From: an uncultured Alphaproteobacteria bacterium
GTDB taxonomy: Bacteria; Pseudomonadota; Alphaproteobacteria; HIMB59; GCA-002718135
Direction: 5' to 3'
Length of the DNA stretch: 64,000 nucleotides
Assembly (NCBI GenBank): GCA_902560725.1
Contig: CACEMR010000002.1
Location: 1-64,000, forward strand
Shown here: positions 17,270-25,903 of the stretch, piece after piece
Numbering within the stretch: position 1 is the first letter of the stretch
Layout of the letters: each line of letters begins with the position of its first letter
Notes under the pieces: generated by a model
Databases searched by the model: none
The model's input: the letters and a program-made list of their open reading frames with translations, nothing else
Told to the model about the DNA's origin: nothing
Made by a program: the position numbers and the translations under genes

Positions 17270-18623
17270 AATATTTTTGATAAAGCTTAAAAATAACAAA
17301 ATTTAAAACAATTATAAAAAATCCTGCAAATAAAATATCACTTAAGAAGTGCCCACCAGCTATAATGCGAATAAATCCTAATATAAAACCAAAAACAATA
17401 CCCAAATAAACAAAATAAATATTTTTAGTTATAAAATATAAAATTATTATTGAGAAACCAACTGAAGCATCACCCGACACAAAAGAACAATTACTATCAC
17501 AATTATTACTTAACTCATACCAAGGAGTAAAGGTTTCTTTTCCACCAAATTCAAATATATCACCAGGCCTAGATCTGCCCCACATGTTTTTCAAAATCAT
17601 ATTTACAAATATTACAATTGTTAATATTTGAGTTGACCAAATCAAAATTATCTCTTTTATTGAAAACTTATAACCAAAAAAGATCTTTTCTATTTTAAAA
17701 TAAAGGCCAACTATTGGTAATATTAAAATATAGATTAATATAAGTGGCAAAAAACCCTCACGAAAAATTTTTGATACAATATAGTGACTTTGTAAAAGAA
17801 ACTCACAATCAAAAAACACAGAGTTCAAACACTCAGGGTTTCTATAAAAAAACAATTCAGAAACATAAAGGTCAAGCGCTGGACCCGCAGTTAAAAACAA
17901 ACAACAACAAAAAAGAAAAATTATATAATAATAAACTATAGAGTGTTTTATAAAAACAAATTCATCTATAGAATATTTTTTAAAATTCTTATCTACAACA
18001 GTGTTTAGAACCTTAAACACTATTAATGCTAACAACGCACCTGCAAGGATATCTGTAAAAAAATGTGCACCAACTATAACCCTGCTAAAAGCAACTATAG
18101 ATGCTAGAAAATAAAAAAAATATTTAAGCTTAGGAAGGGCTGTACACAAAACAAAACAAACCATAAAAATAGTTGATGAATGTCCAGATGGAAATGAGTG
18201 AAAATTTGAGTCAAAAGTAAAAAAATTAAAACTAAAACTATCTTCAAAATTTGTGTAATTTGGTCTTGGTCTTCCAACAAGGTGTTTAATTATTTGCGTA
18301 ACAATACCTATAGTTAATAAATATATAATAAATGAAATAAAAAAATTGATTAATTTTTTGTTATTTTTAATAAATACAATCTTAAACTTTTTGTTAATAT
18401 AAAGAAAAATAATACCAACAAATGAAACTATAAAATACAATGAAGAGCTTCCAAGTTCAGTAACCTTAGTAAAAAATTCTTTTAAATAAAAATAATTTAA
18501 AGATTCACCTAAATCATTAAAATAATTGTAAAAACCAAAATCTACTCGAAAAGATAAAAACACATTTAAAACAACTATAATCAATATAGCCAGCTCAATT
18601 TTTATGTTTTTAAAAACACTCAT
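17262..18623 (-). CDS. Tandem PAP2 phosphatase (two fused domains)
   Basis: A 453-residue membrane protein holding two PAP2-type acid phosphatase domains. Domain 1 has Lys113...Arg118-Pro-Arg, Pro-Ser-Gly-His at 145-148 and Ser-Arg...His187...Asp191, the complete active site. Domain 2 repeats it with Lys345...Arg352-Pro, Ser-Gly-Asp at 383-385 and Arg419...His425...Asp429, so the motif-2 His is Asp. Substrates of the family include undecaprenyl pyrophosphate, lipid A phosphates and phosphatidate. Next to a GT39 transferase it probably acts on a lipid carrier or lipid A. PAP2 proteins usually have one domain of about 200-250 residues, so this looks like an internal duplication or fusion. Confidence 0.87.
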   Translation of the reverse strand: MSVFKNIKIELAILIIVVLNVFLSFRVDFGFYNYFNDLGESLNYFYLKEFFTKVTELGSSSLYFIVSFVGIIFLYINKKFKIVFIKNNKKLINFFISFIIYLLTIGIVTQIIKHLVGRPRPNYTNFEDSFSFNFFTFDSNFHSFPSGHSSTIFMVCFVLCTALPKLKYFFYFLASIVAFSRVIVGAHFFTDILAGALLALIVFKVLNTVVDKNFKKYSIDEFVFIKHSIVYYYIIFLFCCCLFLTAGPALDLYVSELFFYRNPECLNSVFFDCEFLLQSHYIVSKIFREGFLPLILIYILILPIVGLYFKIEKIFFGYKFSIKEIILIWSTQILTIVIFVNMILKNMWGRSRPGDIFEFGGKETFTPWYELSNNCDSNCSFVSGDASVGFSIIILYFITKNIYFVYLGIVFGFILGFIRIIAGGHFLSDILFAGFFIIVLNFVIFKLYQKYYE

Positions 18624-18649
18624 TTTTTTAATTAAGAATTAAATGAGTT

Positions 18650-19963
18650 TTATAGTATAAACTTTGATAAGTCCTGACTTTTAATAAGCTCACCAAGACT
18701 ATTCTCAACATATTCCTTGTTAATAACAATTTTTGTTGGTCCAATATCTGATGCAGTAAAGCTGACTTCCTCAAGAAGTTTTTCCATAACAGTATGAAGT
18801 CTTCTAGCCCCAATGTTTTCTACGTTTTGATTAATTTCAGTGCTTAATGTAGCAATAGTATCAATACCACTTTCTTCAAACTCTAAATCAACCTTTTCAG
18901 TTCCTAATAAGCCTACATATTGTTTTATTAAACTGTTCTCAGTTTCAGTAAGAATTAGTTTAAAATCTTTTTTACTTAAACTATCTAATTCTACTCTAAT
19001 AGGTAGTCTTCCTTGAAGTTCCGGAAGCATATCAGACGGTTTTGATAAATGAAAAGCACCTGATGCGATAAAAAGAATGTAATCAGTTTTTACAACACCG
19101 TGTTTAGTTGTCACAGCGGTTCCTTCTATAAGAGGTAGAAGGTCCCTTTGAACTCCTTCTCGGGAAACATCAGCCCCGCTTCGATCGCTTCTTGATGTGA
19201 TTTTGTCTATTTCATCAATAAAAACAATACCATTTTGTTCAACATTATCTAAAGCTCTTGAGTTTATCTTATCTTGGTCTAATAGTTTTTCAGTTTCTTC
19301 GTTTAAAAGATAAGCATGTGAATCTTTAACAGTCATCTTTTTCATTTTTTTTTGACCACCAAAACCTTTTCCAAAAACATCACCTAAATTAATCATTCCC
19401 ATTTGAGAACCAGGCATTCCAGGAATATCCATAGTGGGTAGGTTAAGGTTAGCCATAGCTGATACAGGTATCTCAACTTCTTTCTCACTTAATTCACCAG
19501 CGCGCAATTTTGTTCTAAAACTATCCCTTGTTGCTGGAGTTGAGCTTTTTGAAACCAAAACATCTAGTATTCTCTCTTCAGCATTTTTTTCAGCTCTTGC
19601 TTTTACTTCTTTTCCCATTTCTAATTTCGTTTTGGTAATACTAATTTCAACTAAGTCTCTAATAATTTGCTCAACATCTCTTCCAACATATCCAACCTCT
19701 GTAAATTTTGTAGCTTCTACTTTTATGAAAGGCGCATTTGCAAGCTTTGCAAGCCTCCTTGAAATTTCTGTTTTACCACAACCAGTAGGACCAACCATTA
19801 AAATATTTTTTGGAACAATTTCTTCTTTTAACGATTCATCTAGTTGTTTTCTTCTCCAGCGGTTTCTTAAAGCAACAGCAACAGCACGTTTAGCTTTGTT
19901 TTGACCTATAATAAATTTATCTAACTCTGAAACAATTTCTCTTGGGCTAAAACTCGATTCCAT
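18650..19963 (-). CDS. hslU: ATP-dependent protease ATPase subunit HslU
   Basis: AAA+ unfoldase that feeds substrates to HslV. The Walker A Gly-Pro-Thr-Gly-Cys-Gly-Lys-Thr lies near 58-65, the pore loop Gly-Tyr-Val-Gly near 92-95, the I domain between about 110 and 240, and Walker B Ile-Val-Phe-Ile-Asp-Glu-Ile near 248-254. The C-terminus ends in hydrophobic Phe-Ile-Leu, which docks between HslV subunits. The full length is 437 residues (443 in E. coli). It lies two bases after hslV and shares its heat-shock-type promoter. Confidence 0.97.
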   Translation of the reverse strand: MESSFSPREIVSELDKFIIGQNKAKRAVAVALRNRWRRKQLDESLKEEIVPKNILMVGPTGCGKTEISRRLAKLANAPFIKVEATKFTEVGYVGRDVEQIIRDLVEISITKTKLEMGKEVKARAEKNAEERILDVLVSKSSTPATRDSFRTKLRAGELSEKEVEIPVSAMANLNLPTMDIPGMPGSQMGMINLGDVFGKGFGGQKKMKKMTVKDSHAYLLNEETEKLLDQDKINSRALDNVEQNGIVFIDEIDKITSRSDRSGADVSREGVQRDLLPLIEGTAVTTKHGVVKTDYILFIASGAFHLSKPSDMLPELQGRLPIRVELDSLSKKDFKLILTETENSLIKQYVGLLGTEKVDLEFEESGIDTIATLSTEINQNVENIGARRLHTVMEKLLEEVSFTASDIGPTKIVINKEYVENSLGELIKSQDLSKFIL

Positions 19964-19965
19964 TT

Positions 19966-20523
19966 TTATAATTCTATTGTTTCAGAAATGATATTATGAT
20001 TTGTATAAATACAAATATCTGCAGCAATATTAAGTGATTCTTCAGCGATTTGTTTTGCATCCATTTTAGTATTTTTCATTAAAGCTTTAGCAGCGCTGTT
20101 AGCATATGGTCCACCAGACCCAATAGCTAAAATTCCATCGTCTGATTCAATCACATCCCCAGTTCCTGATAGTAACAAACTCACATCTTTATCAGCAACA
20201 ATCATCATTGCTTCTAATCTTCTTAAATATCTGTCTGTTCTCCAATCTTTAGCAAGTTCCACACAAGCTCTTTTTAATTGGTTTTTATATTGATCTAGCT
20301 TTCCCTCTAATCTTTCAAATAAAGCAAAAGCATCGGCCGTAGAACCAGCAAAACCTGATATAACTTTTTCATCAACTCCCAGTCTTCTTATTTTTTTAAC
20401 ATTAGATTTCATAACTGTATTACCCAAACTAGCTTGCCCATCACCAGCAATTACAACCAAATTATCCTTTCTAATGCCAATAATAGTGGTAGATTTTATT
20501 TTGTTTTTGTCCATATTTGTCAT
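19966..20523 (-). CDS. hslV: ATP-dependent protease peptidase subunit HslV
   Basis: Proteasome-like threonine peptidase that forms two stacked hexamers with HslU. The mature enzyme should begin at Thr12 of Ser-Thr-Thr-Ile-Ile-Gly after removal of a short propeptide. Gly-Asp-Gly-Gln-Ala-Ser-Leu-Gly and a Lys-Val-Arg-type Lys-Lys-Ile-Arg-Arg stretch follow as in the family. The length is 185 residues with the ATG at 20523; a second ATG three codons in is possible. A sigma-32-like promoter lies in the 81-base gap shared with the divergent hisB. Confidence 0.96.
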   Translation of the reverse strand: MTNMDKNKIKSTTIIGIRKDNLVVIAGDGQASLGNTVMKSNVKKIRRLGVDEKVISGFAGSTADAFALFERLEGKLDQYKNQLKRACVELAKDWRTDRYLRRLEAMMIVADKDVSLLLSGTGDVIESDDGILAIGSGGPYANSAAKALMKNTKMDAKQIAEESLNIAADICIYTNHNIISETIEL

Positions 20524-20532
20524 GTGTAATTA

Positions 20533-20560
20533 AAATGGCTATTTAATTATTTTAATCAAG
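20533..20560 (-). promoter_or_regulatory. Sigma-32-like promoter for hslVU
   Basis: On the minus strand, CTTGATT (20554-20560) is followed 15 bases later by CCATTT (20533-20538), close to the heat-shock consensus CTTGAAA / CCCCATNT. It lies 10 bases upstream of the hslV ATG, so the transcript would have a very short leader. Pattern match only. Confidence 0.5.
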
Positions 20561-20604
20561 TGATTTACCTAGAATTTATTTAAATTCGCTGATAATAGGC
20601 AAAA

Positions 20605-21192
20605 ATGCGAAAAGGAAAAATAGAAAGAAACACAAAAGAGACAAAAATTTCATGTTCATTAAACCTAGATGGATCTGGAAAAGCAGATATTTCAACAGGA
20701 ATTGGTTTTTTTGACCACATGCTTGAGCTATTTGTTCATCATAGTTTAATAGATATGGAACTAAAAACTGAGGGTGACACCAATGTTGATTTGCACCACA
20801 GCGTTGAAGATACGGCCTATGCTATCGCACTAGCAACAATTAAAGCCCTTGGAGAAAAAAAAGGTATTAAGCGATATGGGTTTTTTTATATCCCAATGGA
20901 CGAATGCCTTTCTCGATGTGTAATTGACTTTAGTGGCAGACCAGAGCTTGTCTGGAAAGTTAACTTAGGCCTGGAGAAAATTGGTGAGATGGATACCGAA
21001 TTGTTTTTAGAGTTTTTTAAAGCTTTTACAAATGAAGCTAAATGTAACCTTCATATTGAAAACATATACGGTCAAAATAATCACCATATAATCGAGTCTT
21101 GTTTTAAAGCCTTTGCTAAAAGTTATAGAATTGCTATTGAAATAGATCAAAAAAGAAACAATCAAATACCATCTTCCAAAGGCACTTTGTAG
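20605..21192 (+). CDS. hisB: Imidazoleglycerol-phosphate dehydratase
   Basis: Manganese enzyme of histidine synthesis converting imidazole-glycerol phosphate to imidazole-acetol phosphate. The metal-binding His clusters are present: Phe-Phe-Asp-His-Met near 36-40, Asp-Leu-His-His-Ser near 64-68 and Asn-Asn-His-His-Ile-Ile-Glu near 153-159. The 195 residues are the monofunctional form without the HisN-type phosphatase domain of E. coli HisB. It begins the plus-strand his operon and is five bases from hisH. Confidence 0.97.
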   Translation: MRKGKIERNTKETKISCSLNLDGSGKADISTGIGFFDHMLELFVHHSLIDMELKTEGDTNVDLHHSVEDTAYAIALATIKALGEKKGIKRYGFFYIPMDECLSRCVIDFSGRPELVWKVNLGLEKIGEMDTELFLEFFKAFTNEAKCNLHIENIYGQNNHHIIESCFKAFAKSYRIAIEIDQKRNNQIPSSKGTL

Positions 21193-21197
21193 ATTTA

Positions 21198-21821
21198 ATG
21201 AAACATATTACCATAATTGATTATGGGTCAGGGAATGTTTTATCCGCTCAAAAATCTTTTATTAAAGTTCTTAATGAAAACAACATTGAAGCAAAGGTTT
21301 TAATATCCAAAAAATTAAACGATATTAAAAATTCTACACACATTGTTTTGCCCGGACAAGGAGCTTTCGCAACCTGCATGAATGGAATTAAAAATACACC
21401 AGGCTTAATTGAAGAGCTTTATGATTTTGCAATTATTAAAAAAAAACCTTTTTTAGGAATTTGTGTTGGTATGCAAATGTTGGCCACTGATAGTGAGGAA
21501 AATGGAATACATGAAGGTTTAAATTGGATAGAGGGTCATATTAAGGCTTTGCCATCAAATAATTTAAAATTACCCCATATGGGTTGGAATAATGTAAAAC
21601 CAACAAAAAAAAATAATTTAATTGAAAATTCTGAAGATTTTTATTTTGTACATTCATACTATTTTAAATGCAAGAATGAGCAAAATATATTGGCAGAAAC
21701 ACAGTATGGAATAAATTTTTCTTCAATTGTGGTTAAAGAAAATATATATGGCGTTCAATTTCATCCTGAGAAAAGTTCCTCCCAAGGGTTGAGATTGATT
21801 AAAAATTTTGTGAGCAAATAA
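21198..21821 (+). CDS. hisH: Imidazole glycerol phosphate synthase, glutaminase
   Basis: Class I glutamine amidotransferase that supplies ammonia to HisF. The nucleophile Cys is in Gly-Ile-Cys-Val-Gly-Met-Gln (about residue 90), and the His/Glu pair is in Gln-Phe-His-Pro-Glu-Lys-Ser near the C-terminus. The oxyanion strand Pro-Gly-Gln-Gly-Ala-Phe is present. The length of 207 residues is typical. It is separated from its partner hisF by a GNAT gene and hisA, but all lie in one tight operon. Confidence 0.96.
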   Translation: MKHITIIDYGSGNVLSAQKSFIKVLNENNIEAKVLISKKLNDIKNSTHIVLPGQGAFATCMNGIKNTPGLIEELYDFAIIKKKPFLGICVGMQMLATDSEENGIHEGLNWIEGHIKALPSNNLKLPHMGWNNVKPTKKNNLIENSEDFYFVHSYYFKCKNEQNILAETQYGINFSSIVVKENIYGVQFHPEKSSSQGLRLIKNFVSK

Positions 21822-21822
21822 A

Positions 21823-22359
21823 ATGTCTATACAATTAAATGAAAAAATAAATATTTCAGTTGATAGTCTAAAAAATCTATCAGAGGTAGATCTTGCTGAT
21901 TTATGCAATATTACTGAACAAGCAATTAATGCTGGCGGAGGTTTTGGTTGGTTAAGAGTCCCAACTAGGGAAGTTTTAAATGAATATTGGAGAAAAATAA
22001 CTGAAGACAAATTATCTTATTTAATAGTCGGTAGATTAAAAGGTGTTATAGCAGGCACACTTCAATTATCATACGAAGCCCCAAACATTGAGTCAAGAAA
22101 AAATATTGCACAAATCAAAAGGCATTTCGTTGCGCCTTGGGCTAGAGGTTATGGATTAGCAAAATCAATGATAGATTTTTCAGAACAAAAAGCAAAAGAG
22201 GATAATATAAAGTCAATTCAATTAGCCGTTAGGGAAACACAAGACGCTGCTGTACAATTATTTTCAAGTAAAAATTATAAAATATGGGGAGAAAACCCTT
22301 ACTATGCTTTTATTAATGGAAGTTTTGTAAAAGGGATATATTTTTTTAAAAACCTATAG
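21823..22359 (+). CDS. GNAT-family acetyltransferase in his operon
   Basis: A 178-residue GCN5-type N-acetyltransferase. The acetyl-CoA pyrophosphate loop appears as Ala-Arg-Gly-Tyr-Gly-Leu-Ala near residues 107-113, after a strand with Phe-Val-Ala-Pro, and a second strand Ile-Gln-Leu-Ala-Val-Arg near 129-134. The substrate is unknown. It lies between hisH (one base) and hisA (one-base overlap), so it is co-translated with histidine enzymes. Either it modifies a pathway intermediate or protein, or it simply travels with the operon. Confidence 0.82.
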   Translation: MSIQLNEKINISVDSLKNLSEVDLADLCNITEQAINAGGGFGWLRVPTREVLNEYWRKITEDKLSYLIVGRLKGVIAGTLQLSYEAPNIESRKNIAQIKRHFVAPWARGYGLAKSMIDFSEQKAKEDNIKSIQLAVRETQDAAVQLFSSKNYKIWGENPYYAFINGSFVKGIYFFKNL

Positions 22360-23108
22360 TGCAAATTATACCAGCTATTGATCTTAAAGATAATAAATGT
22401 GTCAGACTTACTGAAGGAAAAGATGATACAAGTATTGTGTTTAATGAAAACCCAGAACAACAAGCAATTTTTTTTGAACAATCTGGATGTAGAAAATTAC
22501 ACATAGTTGATTTAGATGCTGCATTTGGAAGGCCAGAGCTAAATATAAAATCAATAAAAAAAATTAGAAAATCCATTTCCATCCCTATTCAACTAGGAGG
22601 CGGAATAAGAAGTGAGCTTGATGCCAAAAGGTATTTTGATTTAGGCATAGATAATTTAATCATTGGCTCATTATCTGTAAACCAACCTGAAAAAGTTAAA
22701 TTTTTAGTAAATACCTACAGAGATAGAATTTATATATCTTTAGATATTAAAAACGACAATGTGATGGTTAAAGGTTGGAAAGAAAAATCTAAATTAAAAA
22801 CAGAAGATATAATTAATATTTATAATAAATTAGCAATAAAAGGATACGTTATAACAGACATAGAAAACGATGGAATGTTAAGAGGTTTAAATACTGATTT
22901 TATTAAAGATGTGGTTAATAAAGTTAACAAAGAGGCAAATATGAAAAAATCAGTAATTATCGCAGGCGGATTAACAAACTACAATGATTTAGAAAATTTA
23001 AAACAATTAAAATTAAGTAATCTTGAAGGCATTATATCAGGTAAATCTTTTTATGTCGGGAATATTGATTTAAACAAGGCACAAATGATATTAAACTCAG
23101 ATGGTTAA
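22359..23108 (+). CDS. hisA: ProFAR isomerase HisA
   Basis: TIM-barrel isomerase converting ProFAR to PRFAR in histidine synthesis. The start is GTG, overlapping the GNAT stop by one base, and the first residues Ile-Pro-Ala-Ile-Asp-Leu with catalytic Asp8 are canonical. Gly-Gly-Gly-Ile-Arg (about 77-81) and the second catalytic Asp region Thr-Asp-Ile-Glu-Asn-Asp-Gly near 168 follow. The length is 249 residues. It overlaps hisF by eight bases. Confidence 0.96.
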   Translation: MQIIPAIDLKDNKCVRLTEGKDDTSIVFNENPEQQAIFFEQSGCRKLHIVDLDAAFGRPELNIKSIKKIRKSISIPIQLGGGIRSELDAKRYFDLGIDNLIIGSLSVNQPEKVKFLVNTYRDRIYISLDIKNDNVMVKGWKEKSKLKTEDIINIYNKLAIKGYVITDIENDGMLRGLNTDFIKDVVNKVNKEANMKKSVIIAGGLTNYNDLENLKQLKLSNLEGIISGKSFYVGNIDLNKAQMILNSDG

Positions 23109-23856
23109 AGTAAGAATAATTCCTTGTTTAGATGTAAAAAATGGCAGGGTTGTAAAAGGTATAAATTTTGTTGATTTAATTGATGCCGGAGACCCTGTCG
23201 AGCAAGCAAAGCACTATTCAGAAAATGGAGCAGATGAAATTTGTTTTTTAGATATTAGTGCATCAATAGAAAACAGAGATACAATTATCAATGTTGTAAA
23301 AAAAACAGCAAATGAAGTTTTTATTCCACTTACTGTTGGAGGTGGAATTTCATCCATTAATAATATTCATTCATTATTGAAAGCTGGAGCTGACAAGGTT
23401 TCAATTAATTCTGCTGCAATAAAAAACCCAAACATCATTAAGGAGTCTTCAGAGTATTTTGGCAATCAATGTATAGTTGTTGCTGTAGATGCAAAAAAAG
23501 TTAAGAACGATTGGTATGTATTTTCACATGGTGGAACAAAAAACACAGGTTTATTTGCTTTAGATTGGATTGAAAAAGTTCAAAAACTTGGAGCTGGTGA
23601 AATTTTACTAACATCTATGGATAAAGATGGAACAAAATCAGGTTTTGATACAAATCTTCTAAGAAAAGTTTCAGAATTTCTCAATATACCTTTAATAGCA
23701 AGTGGAGGTGTGGGAACACTGGAGCACTTCTATGAGGGTGTCAAAATAGGTAAGGCAAATGCACTATTGGCAGCATCAGTCTTTCATTTTAATGAAATCA
23801 GCATTAAAGAGGTTAAGGAATATTTATTTAAAAAAAATATTGAAATAAGATTATAA
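23101..23856 (+). CDS. hisF: Imidazole glycerol phosphate synthase, cyclase
   Basis: TIM-barrel cyclase that combines HisH-derived ammonia with PRFAR to give imidazole-glycerol phosphate and AICAR. Catalytic Asp11 (Ile-Pro-Cys-Leu-Asp-Val) and Asp130-type residue in Val-Ala-Val-Asp-Ala are present, as are two phosphate-binding loops (Val-Gly-Gly-Gly-Ile and Ala-Ser-Gly-Gly-Val-Gly). The length is 251 residues. Its start codon lies inside the hisA end, giving coupled expression. Confidence 0.97.
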   Translation: MVKVRIIPCLDVKNGRVVKGINFVDLIDAGDPVEQAKHYSENGADEICFLDISASIENRDTIINVVKKTANEVFIPLTVGGGISSINNIHSLLKAGADKVSINSAAIKNPNIIKESSEYFGNQCIVVAVDAKKVKNDWYVFSHGGTKNTGLFALDWIEKVQKLGAGEILLTSMDKDGTKSGFDTNLLRKVSEFLNIPLIASGGVGTLEHFYEGVKIGKANALLAASVFHFNEISIKEVKEYLFKKNIEIRL

Positions 23857-23857
23857 A

Positions 23858-24130
23858 ATGCAAATAGAAGAACTATACCGCCTCATAGAGACCAGAGTTA
23901 AAAATAAAACAAAAAACTCATATACGAATAAGCTATTAAAATTAGGATCAAAAAAAATTGCGCAAAAATTTGGTGAAGAAGCAAACGAGCTTATTATAGA
24001 TTATTTAAATGGATCAAAAAAAAGAACAATAGAAGAAGCAGCAGATGTTATTTACCATTTTTTGGTTTTATTAAAGTCAAAAAAAATTACACTTAATGAA
24101 ATAAACAAAGAATTATCAAAGAGAAAATAA
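23858..24130 (+). CDS. hisE: Phosphoribosyl-ATP pyrophosphatase
   Basis: Second step of histidine synthesis, an all-alpha MazG-like pyrophosphohydrolase. Lys-Leu-Gly-Ser-Lys-Lys-Ile-Ala-Gln-Lys-Phe-Gly-Glu-Glu-Ala (about 27-41) and Glu-Glu-Ala-Ala-Asp-Val-Ile-Tyr-His carry the metal-binding acidic residues. The 90-residue size is that of a stand-alone HisE; the partner hisI is a separate gene at 48.7-49.2 kb rather than fused as in enterobacteria. Confidence 0.94.
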   Translation: MQIEELYRLIETRVKNKTKNSYTNKLLKLGSKKIAQKFGEEANELIIDYLNGSKKRTIEEAADVIYHFLVLLKSKKITLNEINKELSKRK

Positions 24131-24131
24131 A

Positions 24132-24482
24132 ATGTATGACGACAATAATATTTTTGCTAAAATTTTAAGAAATGAAATTCCATGTAAAAAATTTTATGAG
24201 GATGAATTTTCTTTATTTATTTATGATATAGCCCCTCAGGCTAAAATTCATATTCTAGGAATTCCCAAGATTAAGTGCATTGATTTAACTGACTTTGTTA
24301 CCAAGGCTGATGATAATTTAATATCATCTTTTTTCAAAAGTCTTAATTTAGTAATTGAGAAACTTAATATAAAAGCGGATGGATATAGGGTTATATCGAA
24401 CTCAGGAAATGATGGCGGACAAGAAGTTCCACATTTTCATATACATATTCTTGCTGGAGAAAAAATTGGATCATTAAGATAG
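24132..24482 (+). CDS. HIT-family nucleotide-binding protein (HinT-like)
   Basis: A 116-residue histidine-triad hydrolase. The triad His-Phe-His-Ile-His-Ile is near the C-terminus (about 107-112), preceded by the conserved Ser-Asn-Ser-Gly-Asn-Asp-Gly-Gly-Gln-Glu-Val segment, and the N-terminus has Ile-Phe-Ala-Lys-Ile. HinT enzymes cleave purine nucleoside phosphoramidates and aminoacyl-adenylates. It is the last gene of the his operon, one base after hisE, and meets dolP tail to tail. Confidence 0.93.
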   Translation: MYDDNNIFAKILRNEIPCKKFYEDEFSLFIYDIAPQAKIHILGIPKIKCIDLTDFVTKADDNLISSFFKSLNLVIEKLNIKADGYRVISNSGNDGGQEVPHFHIHILAGEKIGSLR

Positions 24483-24500
24483 TTATTATTTTACAATAAC
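24482..24500. terminator. Weak hairpin between HIT and dolP
   Basis: GTTATT (24482-24487) pairs with AATAAC (24495-24500) over a seven-base loop at the meeting point of two convergent operons. The stem is short and AT-rich, so it is only a possible bidirectional terminator. Confidence 0.25.
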
Positions 24501-25085
24501 ATAATTAACTATTTCTTTTACACCTTTAATTGTTTTTAGAGCATCTATTAAGTTTTCAAGCTGATCAGGTTTTGAAGTTATTCCAGCTACGTAGATTTTG
24601 CCATTTATTGTTTCAAAATTATAACCAATACCCCTCAATCCGATAGTTTTTGCTGCAACTCCCCTAGCTTGTGTGTTGATCCATAGATCATTTGCATAAT
24701 CCTTTATTGAACTCCTGTTTCCAATTTCAATTTCATTAATAACTTCTCGTATGCCTTCAACTTCCCATACCAATCTAACCGCATCAATTCTTACCTCTTG
24801 AGTATCCACCAAACCAGTTAATAAAACCCTGCCCTCTAATACCGTAGTGTCTATATCTACAAATAAATTATTTCCAGCGTTTAAAAATTTTGCTGCTATA
24901 TTAACTTTAATTGTCGCATCATCTACTACAGTTCCAAATGAGCGGTCACCTTCAGCTACAACCATTGCTGTACCTCCCCCGCTTGCCAGCATACTAGTAG
25001 GGGAGCAACTGTAAATAAAGCAAAACAATAAAAATATATTAAATGTAAGAAAAATATTTAAGAATTTTTTAAATTTAAAACCCAT
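24486..25085 (-). CDS. dolP: BON-domain outer-membrane lipoprotein (DolP-like)
   Basis: A 199-residue lipoprotein: a long hydrophobic signal segment ends at Cys27 (Ile-Tyr-Ser-Cys), followed by two BON domains, about 50-115 and 125-195, each with the Val-x-Gly-Val/Ile-x-Gly pattern (for example Val-Leu-Leu-Thr-Gly-Leu-Val). DolP/YraP binds anionic phospholipids and supports outer-membrane integrity and BAM function. The gene order LpoA-like / rsmI / dolP resembles the E. coli yraL-yraM-yraP neighbourhood. The start overlaps the rsmI end by 28 bases. Confidence 0.85.
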   Translation of the reverse strand: MGFKFKKFLNIFLTFNIFLLFCFIYSCSPTSMLASGGGTAMVVAEGDRSFGTVVDDATIKVNIAAKFLNAGNNLFVDIDTTVLEGRVLLTGLVDTQEVRIDAVRLVWEVEGIREVINEIEIGNRSSIKDYANDLWINTQARGVAAKTIGLRGIGYNFETINGKIYVAGITSKPDQLENLIDALKTIKGVKEIVNYVIVK

Positions 25086-25903
25086 TTATACACTTTATTT
25101 TTAGTAATTCCTGTTAATTTATGCACTATTTCTACGACGTCGGTCAAAGAAAATTTTGAGAGCAATTTATAAATTTCCTCATCTAAGTAATTTAAGTCAT
25201 TAGACAGTGTTTCTTTTAAGCTATTTCCTTCAACAACAACAACAAACTCACCTTTAAAATTATCCTTATTCTCAAAAAGTTTTTCTTTTATTTTAGCAGC
25301 TAACCCTCTAAACGTTTTCTCATTTATCTTTGTTAACTCCTTTGATAAGCTTATTAATCTATCATTAATTTCTGTTTCTAATAATTCTAAACAACGTTCT
25401 AATTTGTGATTTGACACAAAAAAAACTGAAGTTTTGTCATTGTTTTTGATTTTTTTTATAAAATTTAAAGTTTCTTTTTTTGATTTTGGAAAAAAACCAG
25501 CAAAAAAAAATTCATTAACTGGAATACCTGACAATTGAAGTGCTGAAATTATTGATGTCGGGCCTGGCACAGTAGTAATTTTTATATTATTTTTAATACA
25601 ATGTTTGATAAATTTAAAACCAGGGTCTGATATAAGTGGAGATCCAGCGTCAGATATCAAAACAATTTTTTTATTAAATAAGTCTTTGGATAATCTATCT
25701 ATAATTATTTGTTCATTGTGATCATGAATTGAAATTAATTTCTTTTTAATGCCTAATTTATTTAGTAGTTTAAGAGAATGTTTTGGATTTTCACAAATTA
25801 TTATATCTCCACTCTCAATGGTCTCAATGGCTCTCTTAGAAATGTCATTTAAATTTCCAATAGGAGTGGCGACTATGTTTATTTCAAAAGAACTTTGTTT
25901 CAT
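25058..25903 (-). CDS. rsmI: 16S rRNA C1402 2'-O-methyltransferase
   Basis: SAM-dependent enzyme of the tetrapyrrole-methylase-like fold that methylates the ribose of C1402. The N-terminal Val-Ala-Thr-Pro-Ile-Gly-Asn-Leu-Asn-Asp (about 11-20), Ser-Asp-Ala-Gly-Ser-Pro-Leu-Ile-Ser-Asp-Pro-Gly (about 83-94) and Val-Pro-Gly-Pro-Thr-Ser motifs are diagnostic. The length is 281 residues. Its ATG lies within the 5' end of the divergent LpoA-like gene, so the two genes overlap head to head. Confidence 0.95.
   Translation of the reverse strand: MKQSSFEINIVATPIGNLNDISKRAIETIESGDIIICENPKHSLKLLNKLGIKKKLISIHDHNEQIIIDRLSKDLFNKKIVLISDAGSPLISDPGFKFIKHCIKNNIKITTVPGPTSIISALQLSGIPVNEFFFAGFFPKSKKETLNFIKKIKNNDKTSVFFVSNHKLERCLELLETEINDRLISLSKELTKINEKTFRGLAAKIKEKLFENKDNFKGEFVVVVEGNSLKETLSNDLNYLDEEIYKLLSKFSLTDVVEIVHKLTGITKNKVYKWVLNLKNS

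Noticed and set aside
25749..25874. Upstream extension of the LpoA-like frame
   Set aside because: It is antisense to rsmI, and a lipoprotein signal begins right at the Met at 25875.
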